Shown here one piece after another: positions 17,816 through 27,232 of a stretch of 64,000 nt of DNA; position 1 is the first letter of the stretch, and each line of letters opens with the position of its first letter. A program made the position numbers and the translations under genes. The notes under the pieces were generated by a model, which searched no databases, was not told where the DNA came from, and saw only the letters and a list, made by a program, of their open reading frames with translations. This DNA comes from Arthrobacter wenxiniae (GTDB lineage Bacteria; Actinomycetota; Actinomycetes; Actinomycetales; Micrococcaceae): NCBI RefSeq assembly GCF_013376105.1, contig NZ_JAAMFM010000008.1, positions 60,578-124,577 on the forward strand, written 5' to 3'.

Positions 17816-19759
17816 TCACTCGCGCGGAGCCGGGTCGGTGAGCCACCGGACCGGCCGGGACGGGTCGGGCTCGTAGCGGCACATCCTCCCGGTGCTGATC
17901 CCGTCGCGCAGCAGGCGGGCCACGTCCGGCTCCGCTGCGGCAATCCCTTCCAGGGCGGCGGCGACCGCCTTTCGCACTGATGTCCGAGCCCGTTCAGACG
18001 CCGGACCCAGGGCGCGCGGGCGCCCCAGCAGCCCGCGGGCCGCGGCCAGCTGGTGGATGAACTCCTGCCGTTCGCTCCGGGCTGCGGCGGCGCGGTCCGG
18101 ATCGTTCCAGTCCTCGGCCTCGCCGATCTCTTCATCCAGCTCCGCCAGGCGCCGCCGGTAGGCCGCCAGGGCCCGAGGATCGAGGACGGGGCCGCCCGTG
18201 TCCTGGTCAGCCCGCAACGCCCTGTCAAACCCTGAAACAAGGTCAACGCTGGCAATGTCCTTCCCCGGGTTCCGCAGCAACAGCCGCAAGTAGGAGAATC
18301 CCACACGCGCGGGAAAGGCCTGCGCGGCCCCTTTTCGGCCGATCTGCCAGATCCCGGGTGTCCCGGGCGCAAACAGCAGTTCAGCCGGCAGCGCGCCTGC
18401 GGGGTGGCCGGAAGGACCCGGCCGGCTCCCCGCGCCGCGGTGACCCGCCCTGCCGCCGGCTGCCGGGCCCCGGTCACCCGTGCCGTCACCGGCGCCAGCG
18501 GCGAGGCGCGCGGCCCACCAATCGGCCCCGAGGGCGGCATACGCGTTTTCGGCGGCCGCACGGTGCTTCTCCGCACGTCCACCGTCGCCCAACAGGGCGT
18601 AGGCGCCGGCCAGATAGTGGTCCACCACGCCGTGGAAGCTTACCGCCGCGGCGTTCACCACCCCCCGCCCCGCATAGGGTTCAAGGACGCCGGCCATGAG
18701 TGCCGCGGCTGCCCGGTCGCCGGTCCTCGTCGCAACCTCCGCCACCTGCGTTGCTGTCAGGAGCCAGTCGACGTCCCGGGGAATGCCGGCAAAGCCGTCG
18801 CCCATGATGCGGCGTGCCAGGACGGACGCATGTCCGGGCTCCCCGGCGTCGAGCCACAAAATGGCGGCCTGGGCGAGGATGGACGGCACACCCTCGGTGG
18901 TCGCGTAGTCCTCATACCTCGCTGCCTCGGCCCGGAGCAGCGCCGGGGCATGGCCGAGCTGGCGGGCAATCTCGCCGCCGAGCGCATGCTCCACGGCATA
19001 CGCGTCCGCCTCGCCGGCGCGTGCACCGGAGGCTGCGGCGGCAGCGGCCAACTGTTCGGCCTCGCCGGTCCGGCCGGCGAGGAGCGCGGCCATGGCCCTG
19101 CGGCACTGCGAGTAAAAGAGCGCCCGTTCCGCGCCGGACTGCCGGGCCAGCAGTTCGAGGTCGCGCAGGCGGCGCTGAAGGGCCAGCCCGTCAAGCCGTT
19201 CGAGGGCACTGGTCAGGGCCCAGCACAGGGCGCGGAGGCGCAGGTCGACGTCGGCGGTATGCGCCGTCAGCTCTTCCAGCTCGGCGCAAAGCGGTGTCCG
19301 GGCACCAAAGTCGTCCGGCCCCCAGTGCGTCAGCAGCCCTGCCTCCAGCGCGGCGGCGACGTCGTCGGGGTCTCCGGATGCGCGGGCCGTGTCCAACGCC
19401 TCCGCGGCGAAGGGCGCGGCGCGGGCGGCCTCACCGGCGTACACCCAGAGCCGCGCCAGCGCCACGGCCAGGCGCCCGCGCTCAGGCGGCCCCGCAGCGG
19501 AGTAGGCCTGGTGGAGGAGGGCCGGGAGCGTGCCGGCCGGGGTCCCAAAGCGGTGGTGGCCCACAAGGGCCAGCGCGGCGGATACCAGCACGCCCGTTTG
19601 GCCGGACTGCGAGGCCGCCCGGCAGGCGGCAAGGTACAGCTCGTCGGCGTCGGGCGATTTGGACCGGCGTGCGGCGTCCGCGCGCCGGAGGAGGTCCTCG
19701 GCGGATGGCCCGGAAGAGCCGGCCCCGCCGGATGAATCGGACCCCATGGCAGTGGCCAT
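17816..19759 (-). CDS. TPR-rich protein with C-terminal module of actinobacterial AAA/LuxR-type regulators
   Basis: About 647 residues from the ATG at 19759 (another lies at 19747). Residues 1-440 are Ala/Leu-rich helical repeats, TPR-like. The C-terminus (about 480-640) has FSYLRLLLRNPGKDI, AAYRRRLAELDEEI and GRMCRYEPDPSRPVRW. This module ends many large actinobacterial ATPase/TPR regulators, but the ATPase and HTH parts are missing here. It lies downstream of the injection-system operon on the same strand, so a regulatory or scaffolding role is possible. No direct function can be assigned. Confidence 0.6.
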   Translation of the reverse strand: MATAMGSDSSGGAGSSGPSAEDLLRRADAARRSKSPDADELYLAACRAASQSGQTGVLVSAALALVGHHRFGTPAGTLPALLHQAYSAAGPPERGRLAVALARLWVYAGEAARAAPFAAEALDTARASGDPDDVAAALEAGLLTHWGPDDFGARTPLCAELEELTAHTADVDLRLRALCWALTSALERLDGLALQRRLRDLELLARQSGAERALFYSQCRRAMAALLAGRTGEAEQLAAAAAASGARAGEADAYAVEHALGGEIARQLGHAPALLRAEAARYEDYATTEGVPSILAQAAILWLDAGEPGHASVLARRIMGDGFAGIPRDVDWLLTATQVAEVATRTGDRAAAALMAGVLEPYAGRGVVNAAAVSFHGVVDHYLAGAYALLGDGGRAEKHRAAAENAYAALGADWWAARLAAGAGDGTGDRGPAAGGRAGHRGAGSRPGPSGHPAGALPAELLFAPGTPGIWQIGRKGAAQAFPARVGFSYLRLLLRNPGKDIASVDLVSGFDRALRADQDTGGPVLDPRALAAYRRRLAELDEEIGEAEDWNDPDRAAAARSERQEFIHQLAAARGLLGRPRALGPASERARTSVRKAVAAALEGIAAAEPDVARLLRDGISTGRMCRYEPDPSRPVRWLTDPAPRE

Positions 19760-19807
19760 GCATAGATCATAGACATCCGGCCGGACCGTTCCCACCCTTG
19801 CGCGGCA

Positions 19808-20245
19808 TCAGGGCCGGATCAGTGTTTCCGCGGCCGCGTGTTGCGTCCTGAGCGCCTGGTCCCAGTCCCCGGTGCAGTAGACGGACAGTTCGGCCACCTC
19901 CCCGCCGGCGACGTCCGCCCGGGCCATCTCGCGTGCGGTCCACTGTTGCCCGTCGGCAGCCCAGGCTTCCTCAAATTCGATGACGAAGCCGCCGGGGGTG
20001 GCGTCGGCGCGCCAGCGGGGCACGGTGCCGGGGCTGGGGTGGCCCGCACGGCGCAGCTGCTCGGCGGCCCGCCTTCCGCGGACCTGCTTGCGCCACAGGG
20101 GAAGGGTGAAGTCGACAAAGACGTCCTCGGCAAACAGCCCATCGGGCGCCGTTCCCGTCTCGAGGAACTGGACGAACCGGCGCGCCAGGGCCTCCCTGGC
20201 GGGGTCCATCCGGGCGGAAAGGGTTTGAGCTGTGGTTTCTGGCAT
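19808..20245 (-). CDS. SnoaL/NTF2-like protein
   Basis: 145 residues. The ATG at 20245 is preceded by a strong AAGGAGG, so the longer open frame is rejected. The pattern (RRFVQFLETGTAPDGLFAEDVFVDFTLPLWR, then GFVIEFEEAWAADGQQW) is that of a small alpha+beta cone fold binding a ligand or acting as an adaptor. It sits 170 bases after the last injection-system gene. Role unknown. Confidence 0.6.
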   Translation of the reverse strand: MPETTAQTLSARMDPAREALARRFVQFLETGTAPDGLFAEDVFVDFTLPLWRKQVRGRRAAEQLRRAGHPSPGTVPRWRADATPGGFVIEFEEAWAADGQQWTAREMARADVAGGEVAELSVYCTGDWDQALRTQHAAAETLIRP

Positions 20246-20414
20246 TGCAGCCACCTCCTTGTTTGGTGTTGATGCAAGGAAGGCGTGAGAAACGGCTTCA
20301 CAGTGTGACCCGTCGGAGCACAGGTCCGTGGCCCCGGGCCTCCGAGGGCCTGCCATGCCGGCGTCGGTGGGCCCGCGGGACCGGACCGGGCCAGCGGCTC
20401 ACAGGGCCAACGGC

Positions 20415-21794
20415 TCACACGGCCAGCGGCGCAAAGAACTTCCGCAGCTCGGTGACCACCTGCCCCGGCGCCCCGGCCGGTCCGGAGCCGACGCCGGCCA
20501 GCCCGGCGTAGGCGTGTTCCTCACCCCTGGGCGGCAAGGGCTGCGGGTTGAGGGCGGCCGCACCGTCGTCACGGGGCCACTCGACGTCGCCCGTGACGGT
20601 TCGGGCCGGGATGAGCCAGTAGTCGCCCGTCCGGTACGAGGCCGGGGATCCCCCGTCGGCGACAGGGAAACAGACCTGCACCCCGTCCTCAAGGTCCTGC
20701 CACAGCGGCTGCCCCGCCGGGGATTCGACGACGGCCACGGCCCCGCCGGCAGCCGCGTCGCCGCCGTGGTCCCAGCGGCGCAGGTACGGGTGCAGCCGCG
20801 GGTCCAGGCCCGATTCGGGGTCCGCCTGCCCTTCCAGCACCACGGCGAACTCGTCGCGGTCGATCGAATGGACCCGCAGCAGGGGCGCCGCAACGTGCCG
20901 CAGAGTGGAATTGTCGTCCACCAGTTCCACCCAGCCGCCCACCACCAGGCCCAGGTCCGTGTCCCGCCCCAGCGTGGCCAGTGTGACAGTGGTGGTGTTG
21001 GACGCGGCGTCCACGGCGGGTGATCCGGCCAGCGGCAGGGTCACGGAGCCGTTGTCCCGCGACCACTTGAACGTGGCGCCCTGCCCCGGTCCGCCGGCAG
21101 GTCCCGGGGCGTGGATTTCCACCCGGTACAGCTGGTTTTCCAGGCCCCGGTAGCGGGCGGCGGGATCCACCGAGCAGGGGTCGTTGTTCGTGGCGGGCGG
21201 CTCGGCCCGGGCGGCCAGCAGGGGCACGGCGCGCGCAAAGTGGTCCGCCACCCCGCCCCCTCCGTCGGCGGCCCCGCCGGGGAGGACCCGCACCTGCCAG
21301 GTGAGCTGGGCACGGGTGGCGGTGTCCGGTCCGCCAAGGGCCGGCTCCAGGAGGCCGGGGCCCTCCACGGCGCTGATGTGCCGCTCCCACACGTCCAGGT
21401 AGATGGTGTAGCCGGGCAGATCGGCCAGAATGTCGGTGGTGGTCGCGGCGTCGAACGGGTAGCCCGGTTGCTCGCTGTACAGCAGGGCTGCGGGATTTTG
21501 GCACATGGCCCCGTTGACGTAGTAGCGCCCGGCGCCGATCAAAAAGTCCCCCGGCACCAGCTTCTTGCCCAGCGCCTTCACCGCGGCGGGGTCCGTGATG
21601 ACGGCAAAACCGGCATTGTCCCGCGGCCCGCCTTCGGGGCCGATCAGGTCCCGGGCCAGGAGCCGCTGGGCGTGCATGGCGATGGCGGACTGCTCGTTGA
21701 AGTCGGCGTCGAGGTGGACACGTCCCTGTTGCATGAGGACGCGGGTGTAGTGGTTCCGTGGATCAAAGGTGTCCCGGCTGAAGTCGCCCTTCAT
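20415..21794 (-). CDS. DUF6519-like injection-system fibre/adaptor protein
   Basis: 459 residues starting MKGDFSRDTFDPRNHYTRVLMQQGR, with DADFNEQSAIAMH following; this N-terminus recurs in eCIS and related tail clusters. The middle part is beta-rich and resembles a carbohydrate-binding or fibre-like region. It is the last gene of the structural operon, ten bases after the beta-helix gene. In Afp-type systems this position holds host-recognition proteins. Receptor binding is inferred from position. Confidence 0.7.
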   Translation of the reverse strand: MKGDFSRDTFDPRNHYTRVLMQQGRVHLDADFNEQSAIAMHAQRLLARDLIGPEGGPRDNAGFAVITDPAAVKALGKKLVPGDFLIGAGRYYVNGAMCQNPAALLYSEQPGYPFDAATTTDILADLPGYTIYLDVWERHISAVEGPGLLEPALGGPDTATRAQLTWQVRVLPGGAADGGGGVADHFARAVPLLAARAEPPATNNDPCSVDPAARYRGLENQLYRVEIHAPGPAGGPGQGATFKWSRDNGSVTLPLAGSPAVDAASNTTTVTLATLGRDTDLGLVVGGWVELVDDNSTLRHVAAPLLRVHSIDRDEFAVVLEGQADPESGLDPRLHPYLRRWDHGGDAAAGGAVAVVESPAGQPLWQDLEDGVQVCFPVADGGSPASYRTGDYWLIPARTVTGDVEWPRDDGAAALNPQPLPPRGEEHAYAGLAGVGSGPAGAPGQVVTELRKFFAPLAV

Positions 21795-21803
21795 GATGTG
21801 CCC

Positions 21804-24065
21804 CTATCTGGTGTAAAAGATGCCGGCGGAATAGCTGGCGACGGTGTATTCATCCAGCCGTGCGTGCAGGTTGGCGGCACGCTGGGGCTGGAAGAGCTCG
21901 TGGAAGGCGCCCATCTCGGATTCATCGGAGGCGCCGCGCACAATTTCCGCGGCCGTGCCCGGGGCCAGCCGCCCGTACACCGGGTTGCCGTAGCGCCGGC
22001 TTTCCAGCGCGGGGCGGACCCGCAGGGCCTCCCGGTCCTCCGCCGCGGCTGCTGCGGCCGGGTCCGGCGCCGGTGCCAGGGCGGCAGCCTCCCGCACCAG
22101 GTCCGGCTGGCAGTGGTAGCGGCGCGGCGTCCCGGATCCGGGCGGGACGTAGCAAAAGCGCAGGCAGCCGAGCTGGCGGCGGTCCGCCAGAAGCGTGCCG
22201 AGGAAGATGGTGTCCTCCCCCAGCGTGACGGCGTGGGCCAGCACGTCGCCGATCACGGTGCAGCGCTGCACGCACAGGGCGCTGAACGCCGTGCCGCCCC
22301 CCTCGTCTCCCAGCACGATGCCGCACGGATCGGTGGCATCCCAGAGGGAGTCGGCGAGCGCCAGCACGGGGGCCTGGCCGTTGTCCGGGTCGCGGCGCAC
22401 CTGCACGGGACCCAGGATGCTGCGGGTGATCCGCACCGCGGCACGCGTACCGTCCAGGAGGATGCTGGGCTCCTCGGGGCGCTGCGGTTCGCAGTCGCAG
22501 TCCAGGTTCCAGCCAGGCACCAGTGTGCAGTGGCGGATGGACACGTCGCACAGATCGCCGCCGCCGGTGGGGTCCTCGCCGTCGCTTGCGGCGCGGCGGG
22601 CGGCCGGTCCGTTGACCACCAGCCCGCGGCCAACCACCAGCAGCCCGTCCAGCACGAAGCGGGCGGCCGCCCCGCCGGTGACGCTGAGGGGGTCGGGCTG
22701 GTCCACCCGGTAGTCCAGGAGCCGCAGGACGGGCCGGGCACCGTTGGCCGCCCGCAGTTGCAGGTACTCGCCGGGGACAAGGACGAATTCGAAGCGTTCC
22801 TCGTAGGCGCGGCTGTCCATGATCTCCAGCACGGCGGACTTGGCGCCCGGCGCCGGGTCCGCCGCGTCGCGGTCGGTGCACCATTGGCTGTAGGCGGCGG
22901 ACACCGTGGCATATTCGCCGGCCAGCCGCCCCTCCTTGCGCACCCGGTAGACGCCCGCGCCGTCCGGCTGGGCGGTGGGGCGCGGATATTCGCCGCCGCC
23001 CAGCTCCATGCTGAAGCCGTAGTGGTAGTCCACCGTCACCCCGCGGGGCAGCTGGCCGGCGGGGAACACGAGCCGGCCGCGTTCGGGATCGACCAGGACC
23101 TTGGTGCGGGGTGCCTTGTAGGCGTGCCAGTCGGAAAGGTTGGCCGGGATGACGTCTGCAGGGTCCAGCACCAGCCGGGCCTGTCCCCGCCATCCCCACG
23201 CCGTGACGGAGATGCTGCGGCCGGGCCCGAAGTACGACGCCGACGCCCTGGCCTTGGGCGGGCGGCGGCTCTCCACCTGCTCGAGTTCCCGGCGGCCGAT
23301 GGCCCTGGGCAGGCGCAATTCCGGGCGGAGTGCGTCGGCCGAGCCGCGGTCCACGGGCTGGGTGAACAGGGGGGTGTCATGGCCCAGCACGCTGAAGGTG
23401 AAGCACTGGCTGCCTTCCTTTTCCACACAGCATGCGGGGGCGTCGGTGAGACCGTAGGAGGACAGGGGCGCCACGAAGAGGCCGATCGAGGGAATGTTGT
23501 GCCGGCCGCGGGTGCGGTGGGAGCCGGGACGCCGGACATCGACGGAATGTGCCGTGGCGTCGTCGGGGCCGCCGAGCCTGGCCAGGGCACGGCCGTCGCG
23601 CAGGGACGCCGTCCCGCCGCGGTCCACGTGCTGGTGGTTGAGCTGCTGGTTCCAGCCCAGCAGCGTGAAGAACTCGGCGGCGTGGGCCTGCCAGCCCGAG
23701 GTGTCCAGGGCCAGCTGTTCCAGGACGGCCAGGGTTCCCTTCCGCCGCCTGAAGTTCACGGCGTGGGCCGCCTCGCGCCGGGGTGCCAGGATCCTGTTGC
23801 GGGCGGCACTGGACGCCCCGGCCCCGGGCAGGCCGGCGTCGTGCACGGGCTGGTAGCCCACCAGCTCCCCCAGGTAGGGGACGGCCCAGTCCTCGGCCGT
23901 CTCGATGAAGAAGTTCCCGTAGAGCGTGGCCATGTTTTGCTCAATCAGGGCGCCCTGTTCGTCCATGACGGCCAGCAGCTCACGCAGCGGGTATCCCTGC
24001 TCGGCATCGCGGATGCGGTAGATGACGGGCAGGAGGTTGTACAGGTAGTCTGCCGGCCGGTTCAT
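21804..24065 (-). CDS. Tail protein I-like/beta-helix baseplate protein
   Basis: 753 residues. The N-terminal 130 residues (YLYNLLPVIYRIRDAEQGYPLRELL ... IETAEDWAVPYLGELVGY) match the phage gpI-like wedge/fibre-adaptor domain of eCIS loci. The rest is beta-rich. Residues about 480-640 contain short imperfect repeats with many aspartates and a CDVSIRHCTLVPGW-type segment, like a right-handed parallel beta-helix. It is coupled by ATGA to the upstream baseplate gene. It probably connects the baseplate to the fibre or surface. Confidence 0.72.
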   Translation of the reverse strand: MNRPADYLYNLLPVIYRIRDAEQGYPLRELLAVMDEQGALIEQNMATLYGNFFIETAEDWAVPYLGELVGYQPVHDAGLPGAGASSAARNRILAPRREAAHAVNFRRRKGTLAVLEQLALDTSGWQAHAAEFFTLLGWNQQLNHQHVDRGGTASLRDGRALARLGGPDDATAHSVDVRRPGSHRTRGRHNIPSIGLFVAPLSSYGLTDAPACCVEKEGSQCFTFSVLGHDTPLFTQPVDRGSADALRPELRLPRAIGRRELEQVESRRPPKARASASYFGPGRSISVTAWGWRGQARLVLDPADVIPANLSDWHAYKAPRTKVLVDPERGRLVFPAGQLPRGVTVDYHYGFSMELGGGEYPRPTAQPDGAGVYRVRKEGRLAGEYATVSAAYSQWCTDRDAADPAPGAKSAVLEIMDSRAYEERFEFVLVPGEYLQLRAANGARPVLRLLDYRVDQPDPLSVTGGAAARFVLDGLLVVGRGLVVNGPAARRAASDGEDPTGGGDLCDVSIRHCTLVPGWNLDCDCEPQRPEEPSILLDGTRAAVRITRSILGPVQVRRDPDNGQAPVLALADSLWDATDPCGIVLGDEGGGTAFSALCVQRCTVIGDVLAHAVTLGEDTIFLGTLLADRRQLGCLRFCYVPPGSGTPRRYHCQPDLVREAAALAPAPDPAAAAAAEDREALRVRPALESRRYGNPVYGRLAPGTAAEIVRGASDESEMGAFHELFQPQRAANLHARLDEYTVASYSAGIFYTR

Positions 24066-27000
24066 GGGCGCACCTCGTTCAGGATCAGGCTGTCCGGGAC
24101 AGCGGCTTGGAACCAGGCCAGCTGGGCGGGCAGGGCCGTGCCGCCCTCCACCCGGTCAGGGGCCACGCGGATGCGGCGGGGCGGCTGCGTGCCGGGATCA
24201 TCGCCCGCCTGCCGGGGCGAATTCGGCGTGGGTCCCGCGGCCAGGTCCGCGACGCCGGCCGTGAGCTCCGATGCCTGGAGCGTGCGGAGGATGTCCAGGT
24301 CCACGTAGTCCACGCCCGGCACGGCGGCCATGGCGGCGATGACGGCGCTGGTGGGCACGTCCCGGCCCAGCGCCATGGCGTCGAAGCCATGGGTCCGGAG
24401 CAACGCGGACCGCAGGGCGGGCTCCACGAGGGTCCAGTCGTGGTCGGCAGCCACTTTCACGTTGGCGCTGAGCACCAGGGCCAGCGCCTCGCGCGCCACC
24501 AGGTTGACGCGCAGCTGGGGGTCTCCGTAAAGGATGAGGGCGCTGCGGAGGTTGCGGAACAGGTCCGATCCGGCATCGATGGGGACATCGCCCAAACCGG
24601 CAATCGTCACCTGAAGCAGGGCCGAGCCTCCGGCGTACAGGAGGGCGGAGCTTGCCTTGCCGATCCCGGCGAAGGTGGCGGCGAAGTCCGCATAGTCCCC
24701 TACGGACACCAGCCGGTCCAGGGCCGTGACGGAGCGCGGGGCGTTGCTGCGGGTCAGTTCGGAGGGCTCGGGGTCGGCCCCGCCGGAGGTCCGCAGCGGG
24801 TTGGTGACGGCGGTAACTCCGAGGGGGCGCGTGGCCAGCTGGCTGATCTGCCCGGGCCGGACATTGCCCGGCGTCCCGATGCCGCTGCGGTACCAGGCCC
24901 GGACGTTGTCCGTTCCGGTGGGCAGCCGCTGGCCGTGCGGCGGATTGCCGAACGTGATGGTGGTGGTGCCCGTGGGCGCGGTGGTGGTGAAGAATCCGCG
25001 CCGGGGTCCGGACAGGTAGCCCAGGGACGGTGCTTCCGGCCACTGCACGCCGTTGACGCGGACCACCAGGGTGCTCGCGACCCCGGCGGGCGTGGGCGCG
25101 GCCAGATACGTCAGGGGCGCCTGCTTGAGGGTGAACTGCTGCAGTGGCAGTGCGGCGTTGCCGGCGCCGAGGACTTCCTGCCGCGTTTCGCCGTGCGTGG
25201 CATGGACAACGTTGCCAAAAACGCTCACCGTGTCCCGTTGGTAGGTGTACGCCAGCGGCCGGGCAAACGTCAGGAAGGTGTGGCGTTCCTCCCCCGCCAG
25301 GATGCCCCCGTCGCCGCTTTGGCCCGTGTGGACGACGGCGGCCAGCATGAGCAGCTCGGCGCCCTGGATGCCGGCCGCCGCCAGATCCGTCCGCACCCCT
25401 GTCACGATGACCCAACGCCCTGCGGTCAGCCCGTCGTAGAGCCCGTCGAGTTCGAGTTCCCTGCCGCCGACGTCGTCGGTGATGGGTTCCTGGGCCAGCT
25501 CCAGGGCTTCCTGCCCGGCGTAGGCGGTGGAGGCCCGCAGCGTGCCCATGGTGTCGGGCCCGTCGGGGAAGTCCCGGCCCCTCGGCTTCCACCAGGCATC
25601 GGAGAGGACCAAGGTGGTGGCGGGAGCCGACAGCCCGTAGGCGAGCCGGGAGCCGGTGCGGACGGTCTTGATCACGGTCAGTTCGGCGGTGAAGCTGCCC
25701 GGATCCGTGTCGGAGGCGTGCTGCATCACCACGTACTGGCCGGCCTGGAGCAATGCCTGCGCACCGTCCAGGTACGCGACATTGGCGTGTTCGTCGAGGG
25801 CCAGGGCCCAGTCGGAGGTGGGTGGGACATAGACGCCGCCCTTGAACGAGCCGGGGACCGGGGCGTTGTGGCCAAACAGGGGGCAGCGTTGGCGCAGGGC
25901 CTGCACGCTCAGCGTGGTGGAGCTGCTGATGCGCTCCGCGGTCAGTGCCGGGAACAGGGTGGGTGCCAGGTTGGCGTACAGGCCGGACAGCAGCTGGGGG
26001 TAGACCTCGCCGGCGCCGGCGAACGTGGCCGTGTAGGAGCGTTCCAGCTTTTGCGCGTTGGCCGGGGGCACGGACGCGGGACGCAGCAGGCCCGCCACCA
26101 GGGCGTCCACGGGGTTCTCCTCGCGGCCGCCGGCGCGAAATGCCGTCCACGCCGGTGTCCGTCCCGCCGGCCCGGCCACAGGCCGCGGTCCGCCCGGACC
26201 GGGGCCCGGACTAAAGGCCGCGATGGGGGCAAGGATGGCGTGGGCCGCCTCCAGTGCGGGTATCAGCCGGGCGTAGCCCCTGTCCCTGGCCGCGGCCAGT
26301 TCCCGGACCAGCGCGGGCAAGGCGTTTGCGCCGGCCTGGCGGGCCAGTTCGGCGGCCGGCACGGTGCCCGCGAGCCGCTCCAGCTGGTCGAGCAGGAGGC
26401 TTACCCGTTGGGCGGTGGCGGTCCCGGCGGCCGCGTCCATGGCGGCCCTGGCTGCGGCGAGCGCGTGCCGTTGGGCGGCCGCGCCGAAGCTGCCGCCCTG
26501 CCAGTCCGCCAGCTCCACCCGGGTCAGCTGCGCAACGGGGTCTTCGGTGACGGTTTTGACCCGCACGGCCTGGACCGTCCCGGCGCCCAGGTCCAGCACG
26601 AGGGGGTCGTTGGGTGCCAGCTTGGTGGCCGTGCCGGCCAGGTACAGGCCGTCGGCGATGACCGAGGCCGCCGTCTGGGCACGGGCCATGCGGGGGCGCA
26701 GCTGGTTCCAGGCGGATCGTGCCGGGAGGTCGTCGCTGCTTTCAAATGCCTGCATGGTCTCCCCCGGGCCGGGGATGCTGTTGGCCCGGGACCCGGCCGG
26801 AATGAGGACCTCGGGCGTGTTGGGGTCCACCGTGTACGCGAGGTACGCGGTGGCCGCGACGCCGGGGCGGGGCCGCCACCCGACCAGTGCGGCCAGTTCC
26901 CGCACCGAGCGTTGTTCCGTGGCGGAGCGCAGGTAGCCTTCGTTGCAGAGCCGCTCCTGGTAGAAGGTGAGCACGTCCCCGGCCGTGGCCCAGGCATCCA

Positions 27001-27232
27001 GCATGGCCATGGACGCGTCGCCGGGGTCCCGGGTGCGCAGCGCGGCCAGCGGCGCGTGGGCGGCGCTGGAGAGCCTGGCGGTCATGGCGGCCAGGAAGCT
27101 TGGCCGGGACCCCACCCGGTAGGACAATGGTGCCTGTCCCGGCGGGTTGGACGTAGCTGCCGGGGTGGCCGCGGAGCCGCCGCATCCGCAATCACCGCAC
27201 CCGACGCACCCGCCTGCTGGCGAATTGTTCAC
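24062..27232 (-). CDS. Large baseplate assembly protein (Afp12/gpJ-like)
   Basis: 1056 residues, starting at GTG (27232) in a GTGA overlap. The N-terminus is Cys-rich (GGCVGCGDCGCGG). Then SYRVGSRPSFLAAMTARL and DVLTFYQERLCNEGYLRSATEQRSV match the family of putative baseplate assembly proteins. The C-terminal part (about 850-1040, DRLVSVGDYADFAATFAGIGKA) matches the baseplate J core. It forms the wedge around the hub in contractile tails. Confidence 0.85.
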   Translation of the reverse strand: MNNSPAGGCVGCGDCGCGGSAATPAATSNPPGQAPLSYRVGSRPSFLAAMTARLSSAAHAPLAALRTRDPGDASMAMLDAWATAGDVLTFYQERLCNEGYLRSATEQRSVRELAALVGWRPRPGVAATAYLAYTVDPNTPEVLIPAGSRANSIPGPGETMQAFESSDDLPARSAWNQLRPRMARAQTAASVIADGLYLAGTATKLAPNDPLVLDLGAGTVQAVRVKTVTEDPVAQLTRVELADWQGGSFGAAAQRHALAAARAAMDAAAGTATAQRVSLLLDQLERLAGTVPAAELARQAGANALPALVRELAAARDRGYARLIPALEAAHAILAPIAAFSPGPGPGGPRPVAGPAGRTPAWTAFRAGGREENPVDALVAGLLRPASVPPANAQKLERSYTATFAGAGEVYPQLLSGLYANLAPTLFPALTAERISSSTTLSVQALRQRCPLFGHNAPVPGSFKGGVYVPPTSDWALALDEHANVAYLDGAQALLQAGQYVVMQHASDTDPGSFTAELTVIKTVRTGSRLAYGLSAPATTLVLSDAWWKPRGRDFPDGPDTMGTLRASTAYAGQEALELAQEPITDDVGGRELELDGLYDGLTAGRWVIVTGVRTDLAAAGIQGAELLMLAAVVHTGQSGDGGILAGEERHTFLTFARPLAYTYQRDTVSVFGNVVHATHGETRQEVLGAGNAALPLQQFTLKQAPLTYLAAPTPAGVASTLVVRVNGVQWPEAPSLGYLSGPRRGFFTTTAPTGTTTITFGNPPHGQRLPTGTDNVRAWYRSGIGTPGNVRPGQISQLATRPLGVTAVTNPLRTSGGADPEPSELTRSNAPRSVTALDRLVSVGDYADFAATFAGIGKASSALLYAGGSALLQVTIAGLGDVPIDAGSDLFRNLRSALILYGDPQLRVNLVAREALALVLSANVKVAADHDWTLVEPALRSALLRTHGFDAMALGRDVPTSAVIAAMAAVPGVDYVDLDILRTLQASELTAGVADLAAGPTPNSPRQAGDDPGTQPPRRIRVAPDRVEGGTALPAQLAWFQAAVPDSLILNEVRP

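Noticed and set aside
21111..24308. Plus-strand ORF of about 1065 codons
   Set aside because: It is a GC-bias shadow antisense to the fibre and beta-helix genes, with Gly/Arg/His-rich low-complexity translation.
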